DNA of 13,955 nt, taken from UBA6244 sp041582875. GTDB lineage: Bacteria > Bacteroidota > Bacteroidia > Bacteroidales > F082. Numbering within the stretch: the first letter of the stretch is position 1; every line of letters starts with the position of its first letter. Shown here piece by piece: positions 6,518 through 13,818 of this stretch. The notes beneath the pieces are model-generated. The model made no database searches, was not told the DNA's origin, and saw only the letters and a list, made by a program, of their open reading frames with translations. Both the position numbers and the translations under genes were made by a program. The stretch lies in NCBI GenBank assembly GCA_041582875.1, contig JBFHGX010000103.1, positions 1 through 13,955 on the forward strand, given 5' to 3'.

Positions 6518-7441
6518 ATGAAAAAATTAAGTCTATTGTATGTTTTGATAATGGTTTTTACACTCCCTCTGATAGTCAGCGCACAAACTGACAAAAAGGA
6601 GGTGAGAGTTAAAACAGTTAAAGTGGTGGATGGTAAAAAAACAGTAACCGATACGGTTTTCACGTCCACAGAAGATATGGACAGTGAAATTGAGATGATG
6701 ATAGAGTCACTTACCGAGACTGATTCAATCGGCAACAAAACCATCAGGATTGAACTAAAAAGTGATGGAATTGAATCCGAAGAACAAGCTTACGAAGTGG
6801 TTGTATTCTCTGGAGATCATTCTGACGAACACATAATGGTGTCACCATCGAAAGGAACAAAAAAAGCAGTTAGATGGATAGATGAAGATGGAGAAGAACA
6901 AGTGTTTGAGTTTGAGTTTGAAATAGATGACATAGTAAATATGAACGAAGACATAGAGCATCAGGTTCGTGTTATCATGGAACAAACCGAAGACATTGAA
7001 ATGGATTTGAAAGCATTAGAAGCAGTGAAAGCAGAACACATGGTTTTCCTAAAGGAATTACCACCACCGCCGCCGCCAAAGCCTGTACAGATTCCTGAGA
7101 TGTACTTGGTTGACAGTCAGTTTGGGGGGAATAGTCACGCATCTGAGAAAGAACTTCGTGCAGCCGGAATTAAAAATCAACCTGATTTATTGCAATTAAA
7201 TGAGTTGGATATTGATAACCGCAAGGGAGTCATCACCCTAAGATTTTCACCGAAAGAAGAACAAGGTTCGCCAAAAGTAGTGGTGTATAATTTTTATGGG
7301 GAAAAAGTATTTAGTGGCAAACCCGACTTGGTTGGCGGTGTTTTTCAAATCACCATGGATTTAAGTACCAAACAACCCGGAACTTATTATATTCAAATCG
7401 TTCAAAAAAAGTCATCAGTCACCGAACGAATTCGATTGTAA
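6518..7441 (+). CDS. Acidic secreted protein with a polyproline stretch and a T9SS-sorting-like C-terminus
   Basis: The 307 residues begin with a signal peptide (cleavage probably after Ala22, IVSA before QTDKK). The mature N-terminal 150 residues are strongly acidic (for example FEFEFEIDDIV at 130-140) and of no family I recognise. A run of six prolines at 182-187 (LPPPPPPKP) forms a hinge. Residues about 235-307 look like a type A C-terminal sorting domain of the type IX secretion system: short beta strands VVVYNFYGEKVFSG, then DLSTKQPGTYYIQIV and a basic end. Similar domains also stay on periplasmic or outer-membrane proteins, so surface export is likely but not certain. The gene is divergent from the two-component operon and shares with it a control region containing phased repeats and with the kinase the proline motif. 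It may be the operon's target or signal partner. Confidence 0.8.
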   Translation: MKKLSLLYVLIMVFTLPLIVSAQTDKKEVRVKTVKVVDGKKTVTDTVFTSTEDMDSEIEMMIESLTETDSIGNKTIRIELKSDGIESEEQAYEVVVFSGDHSDEHIMVSPSKGTKKAVRWIDEDGEEQVFEFEFEIDDIVNMNEDIEHQVRVIMEQTEDIEMDLKALEAVKAEHMVFLKELPPPPPPKPVQIPEMYLVDSQFGGNSHASEKELRAAGIKNQPDLLQLNELDIDNRKGVITLRFSPKEEQGSPKVVVYNFYGEKVFSGKPDLVGGVFQITMDLSTKQPGTYYIQIVQKKSSVTERIRL

Positions 7442-7473
7442 TAGACACTAATTGATTGATTAATATTGTTATG

Positions 7474-7503
7474 AAAGCCTGTTGGGAATCCAACAGGCTT
7501 TTA
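7474..7503 (+). terminator. Strong rho-independent terminator of the secreted-protein gene
   Basis: AAAGCCTGTTGG (7474-7485) and CCAACAGGCTTT (7490-7501) form a perfect 12-bp stem with a GAAT tetraloop, ending in TTTT. It lies 33 bp after the stop codon. With A residues on the 5' side it could also help end the convergent relA/spoT-family transcript. The rest of the gap (7504-7622) shows nothing else I can name. Confidence 0.85.
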
Positions 7504-7622
7504 AATTATAGAGCCAGCCATCTTTTGGCAAATGGAAAACAAAACGTGTAGATATGGCTTAATCGACTTGAAAAGAATGAATCAACAAATTCAAATAAAC
7601 CAAACTGAGAGATAAATTGGCA

Positions 7623-9818
7623 CTACTTAATACGAACAACCTTCTCAACTCCAACCACTTTTCCGAGTTTATGAATGAGTTGATCCAAGTGATCGTTGTC
7701 TTTAACCATAACAGTTAACTGGCCATCAAATAGCTTTCCTTTAGTTTGAAAGTTAACTGCCCGCATATTCACGCGCAAATCATCGGTTACTACTTTGGTA
7801 ATAGCACCCATCACGCCAAGTTCATCCTTACCCGAAATCCGCAGGTTAGCCAACCAAAATTTACTTTGCGAAGAACTTATCCATTTCACGTCCAGCACCC
7901 TGTATGGATATCGCTCAAAAAGGCGAACTGCATTCGGACAATTTTTTCGGTGGATGGTAACGCCCCCTTGTGTCGTTATAAAACCAAACACTTTATCGCC
8001 CGGGATGGGTGTACAGCATTTGGCAAAGCGATAGTCTACGTTTTTTAAATTATCACCAATATAAAGTACATCATTTACATCGTCGTCACTTTCGAAAGAC
8101 CGAACCTCATGTTTGGGTTCGGTTAATGGCTCACGATCCTGAGACTTATCTTCCTGTTGTGATTCAATAAATTTTTGAACCACCACTTTGGCATCAGCCA
8201 AATCAATTTTCTGGACAGCAAAAAGGTAATAGAGATCAACTCCTGCATCCACTTTGTAATGCTTTACCAGATGATTGATAAGCAAATCGGAATTTTTAAT
8301 TTTCCAGTTTTTAAGTTTGCGAACAAGGATTTCCTTACCCATATCCGCAACCTTATATTTTTCTTCCTTGAGGCAACGCTTTATCCTTGTTCGGGCCTTT
8401 TCTGTTGCCACAAAAGAAAGCCAATCCAGCTTAGGCTTTTGGTTCTTCGATTTGATGATATCAATTCGATCACCGTTACGCAGCACATATCTGATAGGCA
8501 CCACCTTATCGTTTACCCTGGCACCTTTACAAGTTGATCCCACATCGGTATGAATGCCAAAAGCAAAATCAAGCACGGTAGCACCTGCTCGGAATTGCAT
8601 CAAATCACCTTTGGGAGTAAACACAAAAACACTTTGATTTTGATCTTTCTGACTACTTCGATACGAAACATCGTGGTTAATCTGCCCGGGATTCTCCATG
8701 ATCTCACGCACCTGTGAAAGCCAATCTTCGGTATTTTTGCGGTTCATCACCCCCTTGTACTGCCAGTGAGCAGCCTGACCCTTTTCGGCCACCTCATCCA
8801 TGCGGGTAGTTCTGATTTGGACTTCAACCCATCGATCGGAAGGTCCCAGTACTGTAGCATGAAGCGACTCATAACCTGTCGATTTGGGTGATGACAACCA
8901 ATCGCGCATGCGCTTGGGGTTTGGTTGATAAAAATTGGTCACCACCGAATAAACTCGCCAACAATCCTCAAGCTCCTTTTTTGGTTTACTATTTAAAATA
9001 ACGCGAACGGCAAACAAGTCGTAAACCTCTTCTATTTCAACCTGTTGATTTTTCATCTTCGCCCAAATGGAGGGAATAGATTTGGTTCGCCACTTTACGG
9101 TAAAGTCGAGACCCATGGCTCGAAGTTCACGCTCCACTGGTCGGATAAAGTCCTGTATGTATACCTCTCGTTTTGATTTAGTTTGCTGTATTTGATTTTC
9201 TATACGCTGATATACATCGGGATGTTCATAGCGCATGATGCACTCTTCAAACTCAGTTTTAACGTGATACAATCCCAGTCGGTGGGCAATTGGCGTATAC
9301 AAGTGTTTTACCTCATCCATAATCGGTTTTTGATTTTCGCCCATCCATTCAGGATGGCGAATATCAGATAGTCGATGAGCCAACCTAATGAGAATCACAC
9401 GCATATCATCCACTATGGATAAAAACAAAGTCCGAAATGTTTCAGACTGCAATGATAGTTTTTCCGTAGCTAACCCCGATATTTTAAGAAATCCTTCCAG
9501 TATATCTGCCACATGGTCGCCAAATTCTTGTCGCACTTGCATGATGGGAAATTCGCCTTTTAAATCAATGCTATGCAACAACGAACAAATCACTGAAGTA
9601 GAACCGAGTCCTATTTCCTTAACAGCAATTTCAGAAATCTCAACATTACGCCATATCAGGGGAGAACCATCGAGGGTGGTCTTTCCTTTATAATGCGCAT
9701 CAGCCAACTGAAATGCTTTTCTGATTAATTCAGCTTCATGAGTTGAAAATTTTACAGATGAATCAACAATAAGCTTTTCAAGCTTCTGGGAAGGATTTTT
9801 AAATGAGTTATTTATCAT
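7623..9818 (-). CDS. Long RelA/SpoT-family (p)ppGpp synthetase with a degenerate hydrolase domain
   Basis: This stringent-response enzyme transfers pyrophosphate from ATP to GDP/GTP. The 731 residues have full RSH architecture: HD-like hydrolase region (about 20-165), synthetase (about 215-360), TGS (about 395-455), a Cys-containing zinc-finger/RIS region (KCCTPIPGD with Cys601-Cys602, and HRKNCPN) and a C-terminal ACT domain (about 655-731). Synthetase residues look intact: RTKSIPSIWAK (Arg244, Lys246), YDLFAVRVI (Asp267), GYESLH and EVQIRT (Glu332). The hydrolase does not: the HD pair reads His82-Ser83, the first metal His region reads LIWRNVE, and LADRLHN reads LAHRLSD (His148). I infer a synthetase-only enzyme. 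I start it at the ATG at 9818; a TTG at 9833 would add five residues. Bacteroidota often carry a second, bifunctional RSH elsewhere. Confidence 0.93.
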   Translation of the reverse strand: MINNSFKNPSQKLEKLIVDSSVKFSTHEAELIRKAFQLADAHYKGKTTLDGSPLIWRNVEISEIAVKEIGLGSTSVICSLLHSIDLKGEFPIMQVRQEFGDHVADILEGFLKISGLATEKLSLQSETFRTLFLSIVDDMRVILIRLAHRLSDIRHPEWMGENQKPIMDEVKHLYTPIAHRLGLYHVKTEFEECIMRYEHPDVYQRIENQIQQTKSKREVYIQDFIRPVERELRAMGLDFTVKWRTKSIPSIWAKMKNQQVEIEEVYDLFAVRVILNSKPKKELEDCWRVYSVVTNFYQPNPKRMRDWLSSPKSTGYESLHATVLGPSDRWVEVQIRTTRMDEVAEKGQAAHWQYKGVMNRKNTEDWLSQVREIMENPGQINHDVSYRSSQKDQNQSVFVFTPKGDLMQFRAGATVLDFAFGIHTDVGSTCKGARVNDKVVPIRYVLRNGDRIDIIKSKNQKPKLDWLSFVATEKARTRIKRCLKEEKYKVADMGKEILVRKLKNWKIKNSDLLINHLVKHYKVDAGVDLYYLFAVQKIDLADAKVVVQKFIESQQEDKSQDREPLTEPKHEVRSFESDDDVNDVLYIGDNLKNVDYRFAKCCTPIPGDKVFGFITTQGGVTIHRKNCPNAVRLFERYPYRVLDVKWISSSQSKFWLANLRISGKDELGVMGAITKVVTDDLRVNMRAVNFQTKGKLFDGQLTVMVKDNDHLDQLIHKLGKVVGVEKVVRIK

Positions 9819-9875
9819 GAAAAAGAGGGGCAACTGTTAGAAAAGAGTGCCTTTGTATTAATAAACAAATAGAAC

Positions 9876-9915
9876 AATTAAATGCCGGGGGAGAATCAGT
9901 CCCCGGCATTTAATT
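9876..9915 (-). terminator. Rho-independent terminator of the clpS-nfeD-floA transcript
   Basis: Two perfectly complementary 15-base arms (9876-9890 and 9901-9915), each with the core ATGCCGGGG or its complement, enclose a 10-nt loop. It begins 5 bp after the floA stop codon. On the minus strand the stem runs into an AT-rich ATTTAATTGTT tail. The T-run is interrupted but the stem is long and GC-rich. Confidence 0.78.
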
Positions 9916-9920
9916 AATCC

Positions 9921-10907
9921 TTATTTTCTGGATTCATCTTCCAAGGTTGGATTTTGTGAAATAGAATCCCGCATATTGGTATCAGCCTGGATATTTCTAA
10001 ACTTGTAATAATCCATAATACCCATGTTACCTGTACGGAAAGCTTCAGCCATCGCCATTGGTATTTCAGCCTCAGCCTGAATAACATTGGCACGGGCTTC
10101 TTGTGCCTTGGCTTTCATTTCTTGTTCGCTGGCTACCGCCATTGCTCTACGTTCCTCAGCCTTGGCCTGAGCAATATTTTTATCAGCATTGGCCTGATCC
10201 ATTTGTAACTCAGCTCCAATGTTTTTCCCGATGTCAATATCAGCAATATCGATGGAAAGAATCTCAAATGCGGTTCCACTGTCAAGACCTTTTCCTAGGA
10301 CTACTTTTGAAATACTATCCGGATTTTCAAGTACTGATTTATGGGAAGTTGCTGATCCAATAGAAGACACAATTCCTTCACCAACACGGGCAAGAACAGT
10401 TTCTTCACCGGCACCACCAACCAATTGTTTGATATTGGCACGCACCGTAACACGAGCCACAGCAATTAACTGAATACCATCTTTGGCCACAGCGGCTACT
10501 CGTTTGGTATCGATAACTTTAGGATTAACCGACATCTGTACGGCTTCAAGCACGTCACGACCCGCCAAATCGATGGCAGTAGCTGTTTTAAAATCGAGTT
10601 CAATATTGGCTTTTTCAGCTGAAATCAAAGCCATTACCACTTTTTGAACCCTACCTCCGGCGAGATAATGCGCCTCCAAATCATCACGTTTTAAACTTAG
10701 ACCTGCTTTGGTTGAAGTAATCAAACTATTAACGATGATACTGGGTGGAACTTTTCTCCAGCGCATCAAAACAAGTTGAATAATAGGTATTTTAACATCG
10801 GATACCAATGCGGTAAACCACAAACCAACCGGAATAAAATAAAGCAATATCCACAACAAAAATATTACCCCTATTGCAAGAGCACCGTATACATACATCA
10901 CTTCCAT
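9921..10907 (-). CDS. floA: Flotillin-like protein FloA (SPFH family)
   Basis: FloA is a bacterial flotillin that scaffolds functional membrane microdomains. The 328 residues match the usual FloA length of about 330. An N-terminal hydrophobic hairpin (about 5-35) anchors it to the inner membrane. An SPFH-like domain follows (about 50-225), containing ITSTKAGLSLKRDDLEAHYLAGGRVQKVV, LDLAGRDV-like and VGEGIVSSIGSA segments. An Ala/Glu/Lys-rich coiled coil covers about 230-290 (ADKNIAQAKAEERRAMAVASE). The short C-terminus after FRTGNMGIMDYYKFRNIQADT is typical. Start at 10907 (MEVMYVYG); Met4 is an alternative. It lies 6 bp after the nfeD-like gene, the usual pairing for this family, and ends at a strong hairpin terminator. 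Confidence 0.95.
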   Translation of the reverse strand: MEVMYVYGALAIGVIFLLWILLYFIPVGLWFTALVSDVKIPIIQLVLMRWRKVPPSIIVNSLITSTKAGLSLKRDDLEAHYLAGGRVQKVVMALISAEKANIELDFKTATAIDLAGRDVLEAVQMSVNPKVIDTKRVAAVAKDGIQLIAVARVTVRANIKQLVGGAGEETVLARVGEGIVSSIGSATSHKSVLENPDSISKVVLGKGLDSGTAFEILSIDIADIDIGKNIGAELQMDQANADKNIAQAKAEERRAMAVASEQEMKAKAQEARANVIQAEAEIPMAMAEAFRTGNMGIMDYYKFRNIQADTNMRDSISQNPTLEDESRK

Positions 10908-10913
10908 ACTACA

Positions 10914-11378
10914 TTAATTTAATTGTTTAACAATAATTTTATTTCCTGAAATACTGATAATTTCTATTTCTTGCTGAGGATCGATGAATTGCGATTGTGT
11001 AGTAACCTCCAATAATTGGTTATTAAACTCCGCTGTCCCACTGGGAGCACATCTCGAAATAGTGATTCCCTGATCACCAATTTGCACTTCTGCTAATACA
11101 TTTTGTCCGGCTTTACCTTTTATTTCGGTAGTAAGCGTCGCTTTCTTCCAGGTTTTCGACCTAAAAGCAACCACAAGCCCAACCAGGTTCATTGCCAATG
11201 TAGACGATAAAACCCAATGTCCGGCAATCATTCCTTGGTTACTATAAGCTACCCAAATACCGGCAGTCATCAATCCGAAACCAAGTATCCCAGCAATACC
11301 TGTACCTGGTATCACCAATATTTCCAACAATAGCATCAAAAAACCTATTAAAATCAGAACAATTACGACCGACCACAT
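10914..11378 (-). CDS. NfeD-like membrane protein, partner of FloA
   Basis: The 154-residue protein is a short NfeD: three predicted membrane helices (about 3-22, 28-45, 52-71, with the ILVIPGTGIAGILGFG turn between the first two) and a C-terminal OB-fold domain (about 95-154, from VQIGDQGITISRCAPSGTAEF to IISISGNKIIVKQL). It lacks the ClpP-like serine protease domain of long NfeD proteins. Short NfeD proteins are encoded next to flotillins and are thought to work with them in membrane domains. Here floA follows after 6 bp and clpS precedes by 30 bp. I see no TAnnTTTG box between clpS and this gene, so it probably depends on the clpS promoter. Confidence 0.9.
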   Translation of the reverse strand: MWSVVIVLILIGFLMLLLEILVIPGTGIAGILGFGLMTAGIWVAYSNQGMIAGHWVLSSTLAMNLVGLVVAFRSKTWKKATLTTEIKGKAGQNVLAEVQIGDQGITISRCAPSGTAEFNNQLLEVTTQSQFIDPQQEIEIISISGNKIIVKQLN

Positions 11379-11408
11379 ATTTTGATAATTTAAATTTTAC
11401 TGATTTTG

Positions 11409-11690
11409 TTATTTAACATCTACGGTAAGGTCACGAAAATCGAGCTCGCGTTTCATCAAAGCCAACTCCTTTAGTGTACCACGCTTTACTATGCACTTCC
11501 CTTTATAATGGGCAATAAGCGCACAGTTTTCAGCCTGCATAATATCATGACCGCAAACTTCTACCAATGACTCAATAACAAAGTCAAAGGTATTGACTTC
11601 ATCATTATAAAGTATCAACGAATGGAGTTCCTCTTCCCTAGACAATGTTTCAGAAGATTCTGATATTTTTTCTTTCGTACCCATGAACAT
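11409..11690 (-). CDS. clpS: ATP-dependent Clp protease adaptor ClpS
   Basis: ClpS delivers N-degron substrates (proteins with a Leu, Phe, Tyr or Trp N-terminus) to the ClpAP/ClpCP protease. The 93 residues comprise a flexible polar N-terminal tail (1-20) and the ClpS core. Substrate-pocket residues are visible: Asn29-Asp30-Glu31 (LYNDEVNTFDF) and His61 (ALIAHYKGKC), matching Asn34, Asp35, Asp36 and His66 of E. coli ClpS in spacing. At the position of the E. coli gatekeeper Met40 this protein has Phe35. Start is the ATG at 11690; an ATG two codons later (MGTKEK) is equally possible. It has its own promoter-like sequence (11710-11738) and probably leads the clpS-nfeD-floA transcript. Confidence 0.93.
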   Translation of the reverse strand: MFMGTKEKISESSETLSREEELHSLILYNDEVNTFDFVIESLVEVCGHDIMQAENCALIAHYKGKCIVKRGTLKELALMKRELDFRDLTVDVK

Positions 11691-11709
11691 TTCTAAATGA
11701 CAATTGCAA

Positions 11710-11738
11710 CAAAGTTAATAATAAATCATCGCAACAAA
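11710..11738 (-). promoter_or_regulatory. Promoter of clpS
   Basis: On the minus strand TTTG (11738-11735) is followed after 17 bp by TAACTTTG (11717-11710), a perfect TAnnTTTG. The predicted start is near 11703, giving a leader of about 13 nt. A second perfect box, TATCTTTG, overlaps the -33 element, and the 9-mer CTTTGTTGC is repeated 25 bp apart (11731-11739 and 11706-11714). Confidence 0.55.
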
Positions 11739-11798
11739 GATATAATAAAACCTATTTTTAGCATTAATATTCCAGTCAGATAAAGATAGTGTATACAA

Positions 11799-13316
11799 CT
11801 AATTTTTAGGTATTTCCATAACAAAAGAAGTCCCTTCACCCACCACTGATTTCACTACAATTGGAATATAATGGGCATCAACAATTTTCTTTACAATCCC
11901 CATTCCTAAACCAGTTCCTTTTTCTCCGTGGGTACCTTGGGTGCTATTGCGCACGAATCCTTCAAAAAGATTTTGCGCCACTTCTTCTGGCATCCCTACT
12001 CCTGAATCCTTGACAACAAGACGGATTGTTTTTGCATGATCGATTGCAATAACCTCTATTCGTCCTCCTTCAGGAGTGAATTTTATTGCATTGCCTATCA
12101 AATTATTAAGAACCTGTGAAAACAGTGTTTTATCGACCTCAACCATTAGCTTGGCAGGCACATTAGTCATAAATTTCAGCCCTTTGTCAATCAATTTAGG
12201 CGTGGCTGTTCGTTCTGCTCCCGCCACCAATTCCAATAATGAAACCTTTGATTTAATCACCTCAAAATTACCTAATTCCAAATTCGACCAATGATAGAGT
12301 TTATCGTTGTAATCGAGCAAACGCACCATTTCCTCCTGAATATTGTTGATCATTTCGCGATTGAAGTCGCTCAAATGACTCAAAAACGATTCGTCAGAAT
12401 TAAGGACTTGCGCAATTGAAAGTACCGAAGCCACCGGAGATCGCAAATCATGTGATACAATGGAAACAAATTTATCTTTATAGTCCAGTAGTTCTTTAAG
12501 CTTTCTCTCAGCTTTAGCCAGCTTTTCAAAGGCCAAACTTTGCTCGCGTGCACGTTGAATTAAATCTTGTTCATCATCAAACTCCTGATAAAGAGGTCTG
12601 ATTATTAAATAATTATCATTATTTTGATTAATCGCGTAAGCGTTTAGATAATAAGCCTTCCCATTTGGAGAATTTTCTGTCCATATACCTGATTTAAGAT
12701 TTCCATGATGGTTTTCTTTCCAAAAATTGTCCGCCTCAATAACAAAAACGTCGATAAATGGGAAAATATCAGCTAAATCGATTTTATTACCAGGGCGTAA
12801 GTCAAGTGAAGTTAACTCAATAAACCACGGAGGAGTATCTCCAACAAGAGAAAAATTACCTTCAGGATGCTTTTCAAACGTAATATAGTCGAGCAGATGC
12901 AGTGCTCCGAATGGATTTCCGGTATATACTTTTCCTGAATTCAAATGGGATTCATTCAAACGTTGCAACAATTGCCGAATGTTTTCTACCTCACGGGTTT
13001 GATCCACAAAAAATATCCAAAACTCGCCTGTACTTTCATCCTGTGCAATATGAATATCAGCAATACATTCCTCACGGGTTTGAATTCGAGATAACACTGT
13101 TGGAACCACCAAAGGAGGAATCATCCCAAACAAGGCAGGAATCATTTCGCTGATATCGGCACCTTCAACAGGCAACTCATCAAGGTAATCCGTTGGATTT
13201 CCATACCAGCCTGAAACAATTCCTTCGTCACTGGTTTTAATCATTAAAATTCCAGTAAAAGGAGGTAATTTGTCAATCAAGTATTTTAGTATGGGCTCAG
13301 GAAGGATATTTAGCAT
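11799..13316 (-). CDS. Soluble sensor histidine kinase co-transcribed with a small GTPase
   Basis: The 505-residue protein has no signal peptide or membrane helix, so it should be cytoplasmic. The N-terminal half (about 1-250) looks like one or two divergent PAS-type sensor domains; the second includes WFIELTSLDLRPGNKIDLADIFPF. A short coiled coil (about 250-275, LIQRAREQSLAFEKLAKAERKL) leads into HisKA with phospho-acceptor His289 (FVSIVSHDLRSPVASVL). The HATPase domain has N-box NNLIGNAIKFT (404-414), G1 DSGVGM (437-442) and G2 GTGLGMG (467-473). No receiver domain is fused and no response regulator is adjacent, so it is an orphan here. The gene starts 7 bp after the Rab-like GTPase stop, implying co-transcription and possibly GTPase control of the kinase. 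I see no clear terminator after it. Confidence 0.9.
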   Translation of the reverse strand: MLNILPEPILKYLIDKLPPFTGILMIKTSDEGIVSGWYGNPTDYLDELPVEGADISEMIPALFGMIPPLVVPTVLSRIQTREECIADIHIAQDESTGEFWIFFVDQTREVENIRQLLQRLNESHLNSGKVYTGNPFGALHLLDYITFEKHPEGNFSLVGDTPPWFIELTSLDLRPGNKIDLADIFPFIDVFVIEADNFWKENHHGNLKSGIWTENSPNGKAYYLNAYAINQNNDNYLIIRPLYQEFDDEQDLIQRAREQSLAFEKLAKAERKLKELLDYKDKFVSIVSHDLRSPVASVLSIAQVLNSDESFLSHLSDFNREMINNIQEEMVRLLDYNDKLYHWSNLELGNFEVIKSKVSLLELVAGAERTATPKLIDKGLKFMTNVPAKLMVEVDKTLFSQVLNNLIGNAIKFTPEGGRIEVIAIDHAKTIRLVVKDSGVGMPEEVAQNLFEGFVRNSTQGTHGEKGTGLGMGIVKKIVDAHYIPIVVKSVVGEGTSFVMEIPKN

Positions 13317-13323
13317 GACTCTT

Positions 13324-13818
13324 TTATTTAATCATCAGTTTAGAAAGTTCCACAAAGGCGTCCTCAACATCAATATTATCCTTCGCACTGGTTTCAAACA
13401 CCAAATAACCTTTAGTGAACAATTCATTGCGCTGATCTTCGGATATTTCCCAATTCGACTTGAGATCTGATTTATTAATAAGAATAATACATTTGGCGTT
13501 GGGAGCTGCTGATTTTGCTAAATCCAACAATTGCATCCCCACCTGAAAAGTTTCTCCTCGGGTACCGTCCATTACAATAAAATAACCCGAAGCACCCATG
13601 ATATAAGAAGATTTCACTTTTTGAAAATCGTCCTCACCATGTATATCCCACAGCAAAAGATTTACCTGATTATCATCAATCGTCACCAATTTTTGGTCGA
13701 TTTTAACACCAATGGTTGTCAGGTACTTATCGGAAAAAATACTATTAACAAATCGCTGTACAAGACTCGTTTTACCTACGGCAAATGCGCCCAGCATACA
13801 GACTTTCTTTTTTATCAT
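13324..13818 (-). CDS. Rab/Ras-like small GTPase with altered switch II
   Basis: The 164 residues are a single Ras-superfamily domain. G1 is GAFAVGKTS (10-18); switch I is TTIGVKI with Thr35 aligned to Ras Thr35; G3 is WDIHGEDDF (57-65); G4 is NKSD (115-118); G5 is ETSAK (142-146). The YLTTIGV and LLLWD segments are strikingly Rab-like. Two catalytic positions are unusual: Phe12 where Ras has Gly12, and Glu62 where the catalytic Gln of DTAGQ is expected, with His60 just before the Gly. There is no C-terminal prenylation Cys, so any membrane link must be indirect. The ATG at 13818 overlaps the stop codon of an upstream gene as ATGA, and a soluble histidine kinase follows by 7 bp. The role is unknown; bacterial relatives such as MglA act in polarity and motility. 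Confidence 0.88.
   Translation of the reverse strand: MIKKKVCMLGAFAVGKTSLVQRFVNSIFSDKYLTTIGVKIDQKLVTIDDNQVNLLLWDIHGEDDFQKVKSSYIMGASGYFIVMDGTRGETFQVGMQLLDLAKSAAPNAKCIILINKSDLKSNWEISEDQRNELFTKGYLVFETSAKDNIDVEDAFVELSKLMIK

Noticed and set aside
7504..7622. Possible small gene or RNA in the gap downstream of the 7474 terminator
   Set aside because: There is no sustained open frame with a start signal and no stable stem; it appears to be plain spacer between convergent genes.
9819..9833. TTG start for the RelA/SpoT-family gene
   Set aside because: It adds only five residues without conserved features, and an ATG follows at 9818.
12902..13153. Plus-strand open frame opposite the soluble histidine kinase
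   Set aside because: It lies entirely within a confident minus-strand gene and its translation has no protein-family features.
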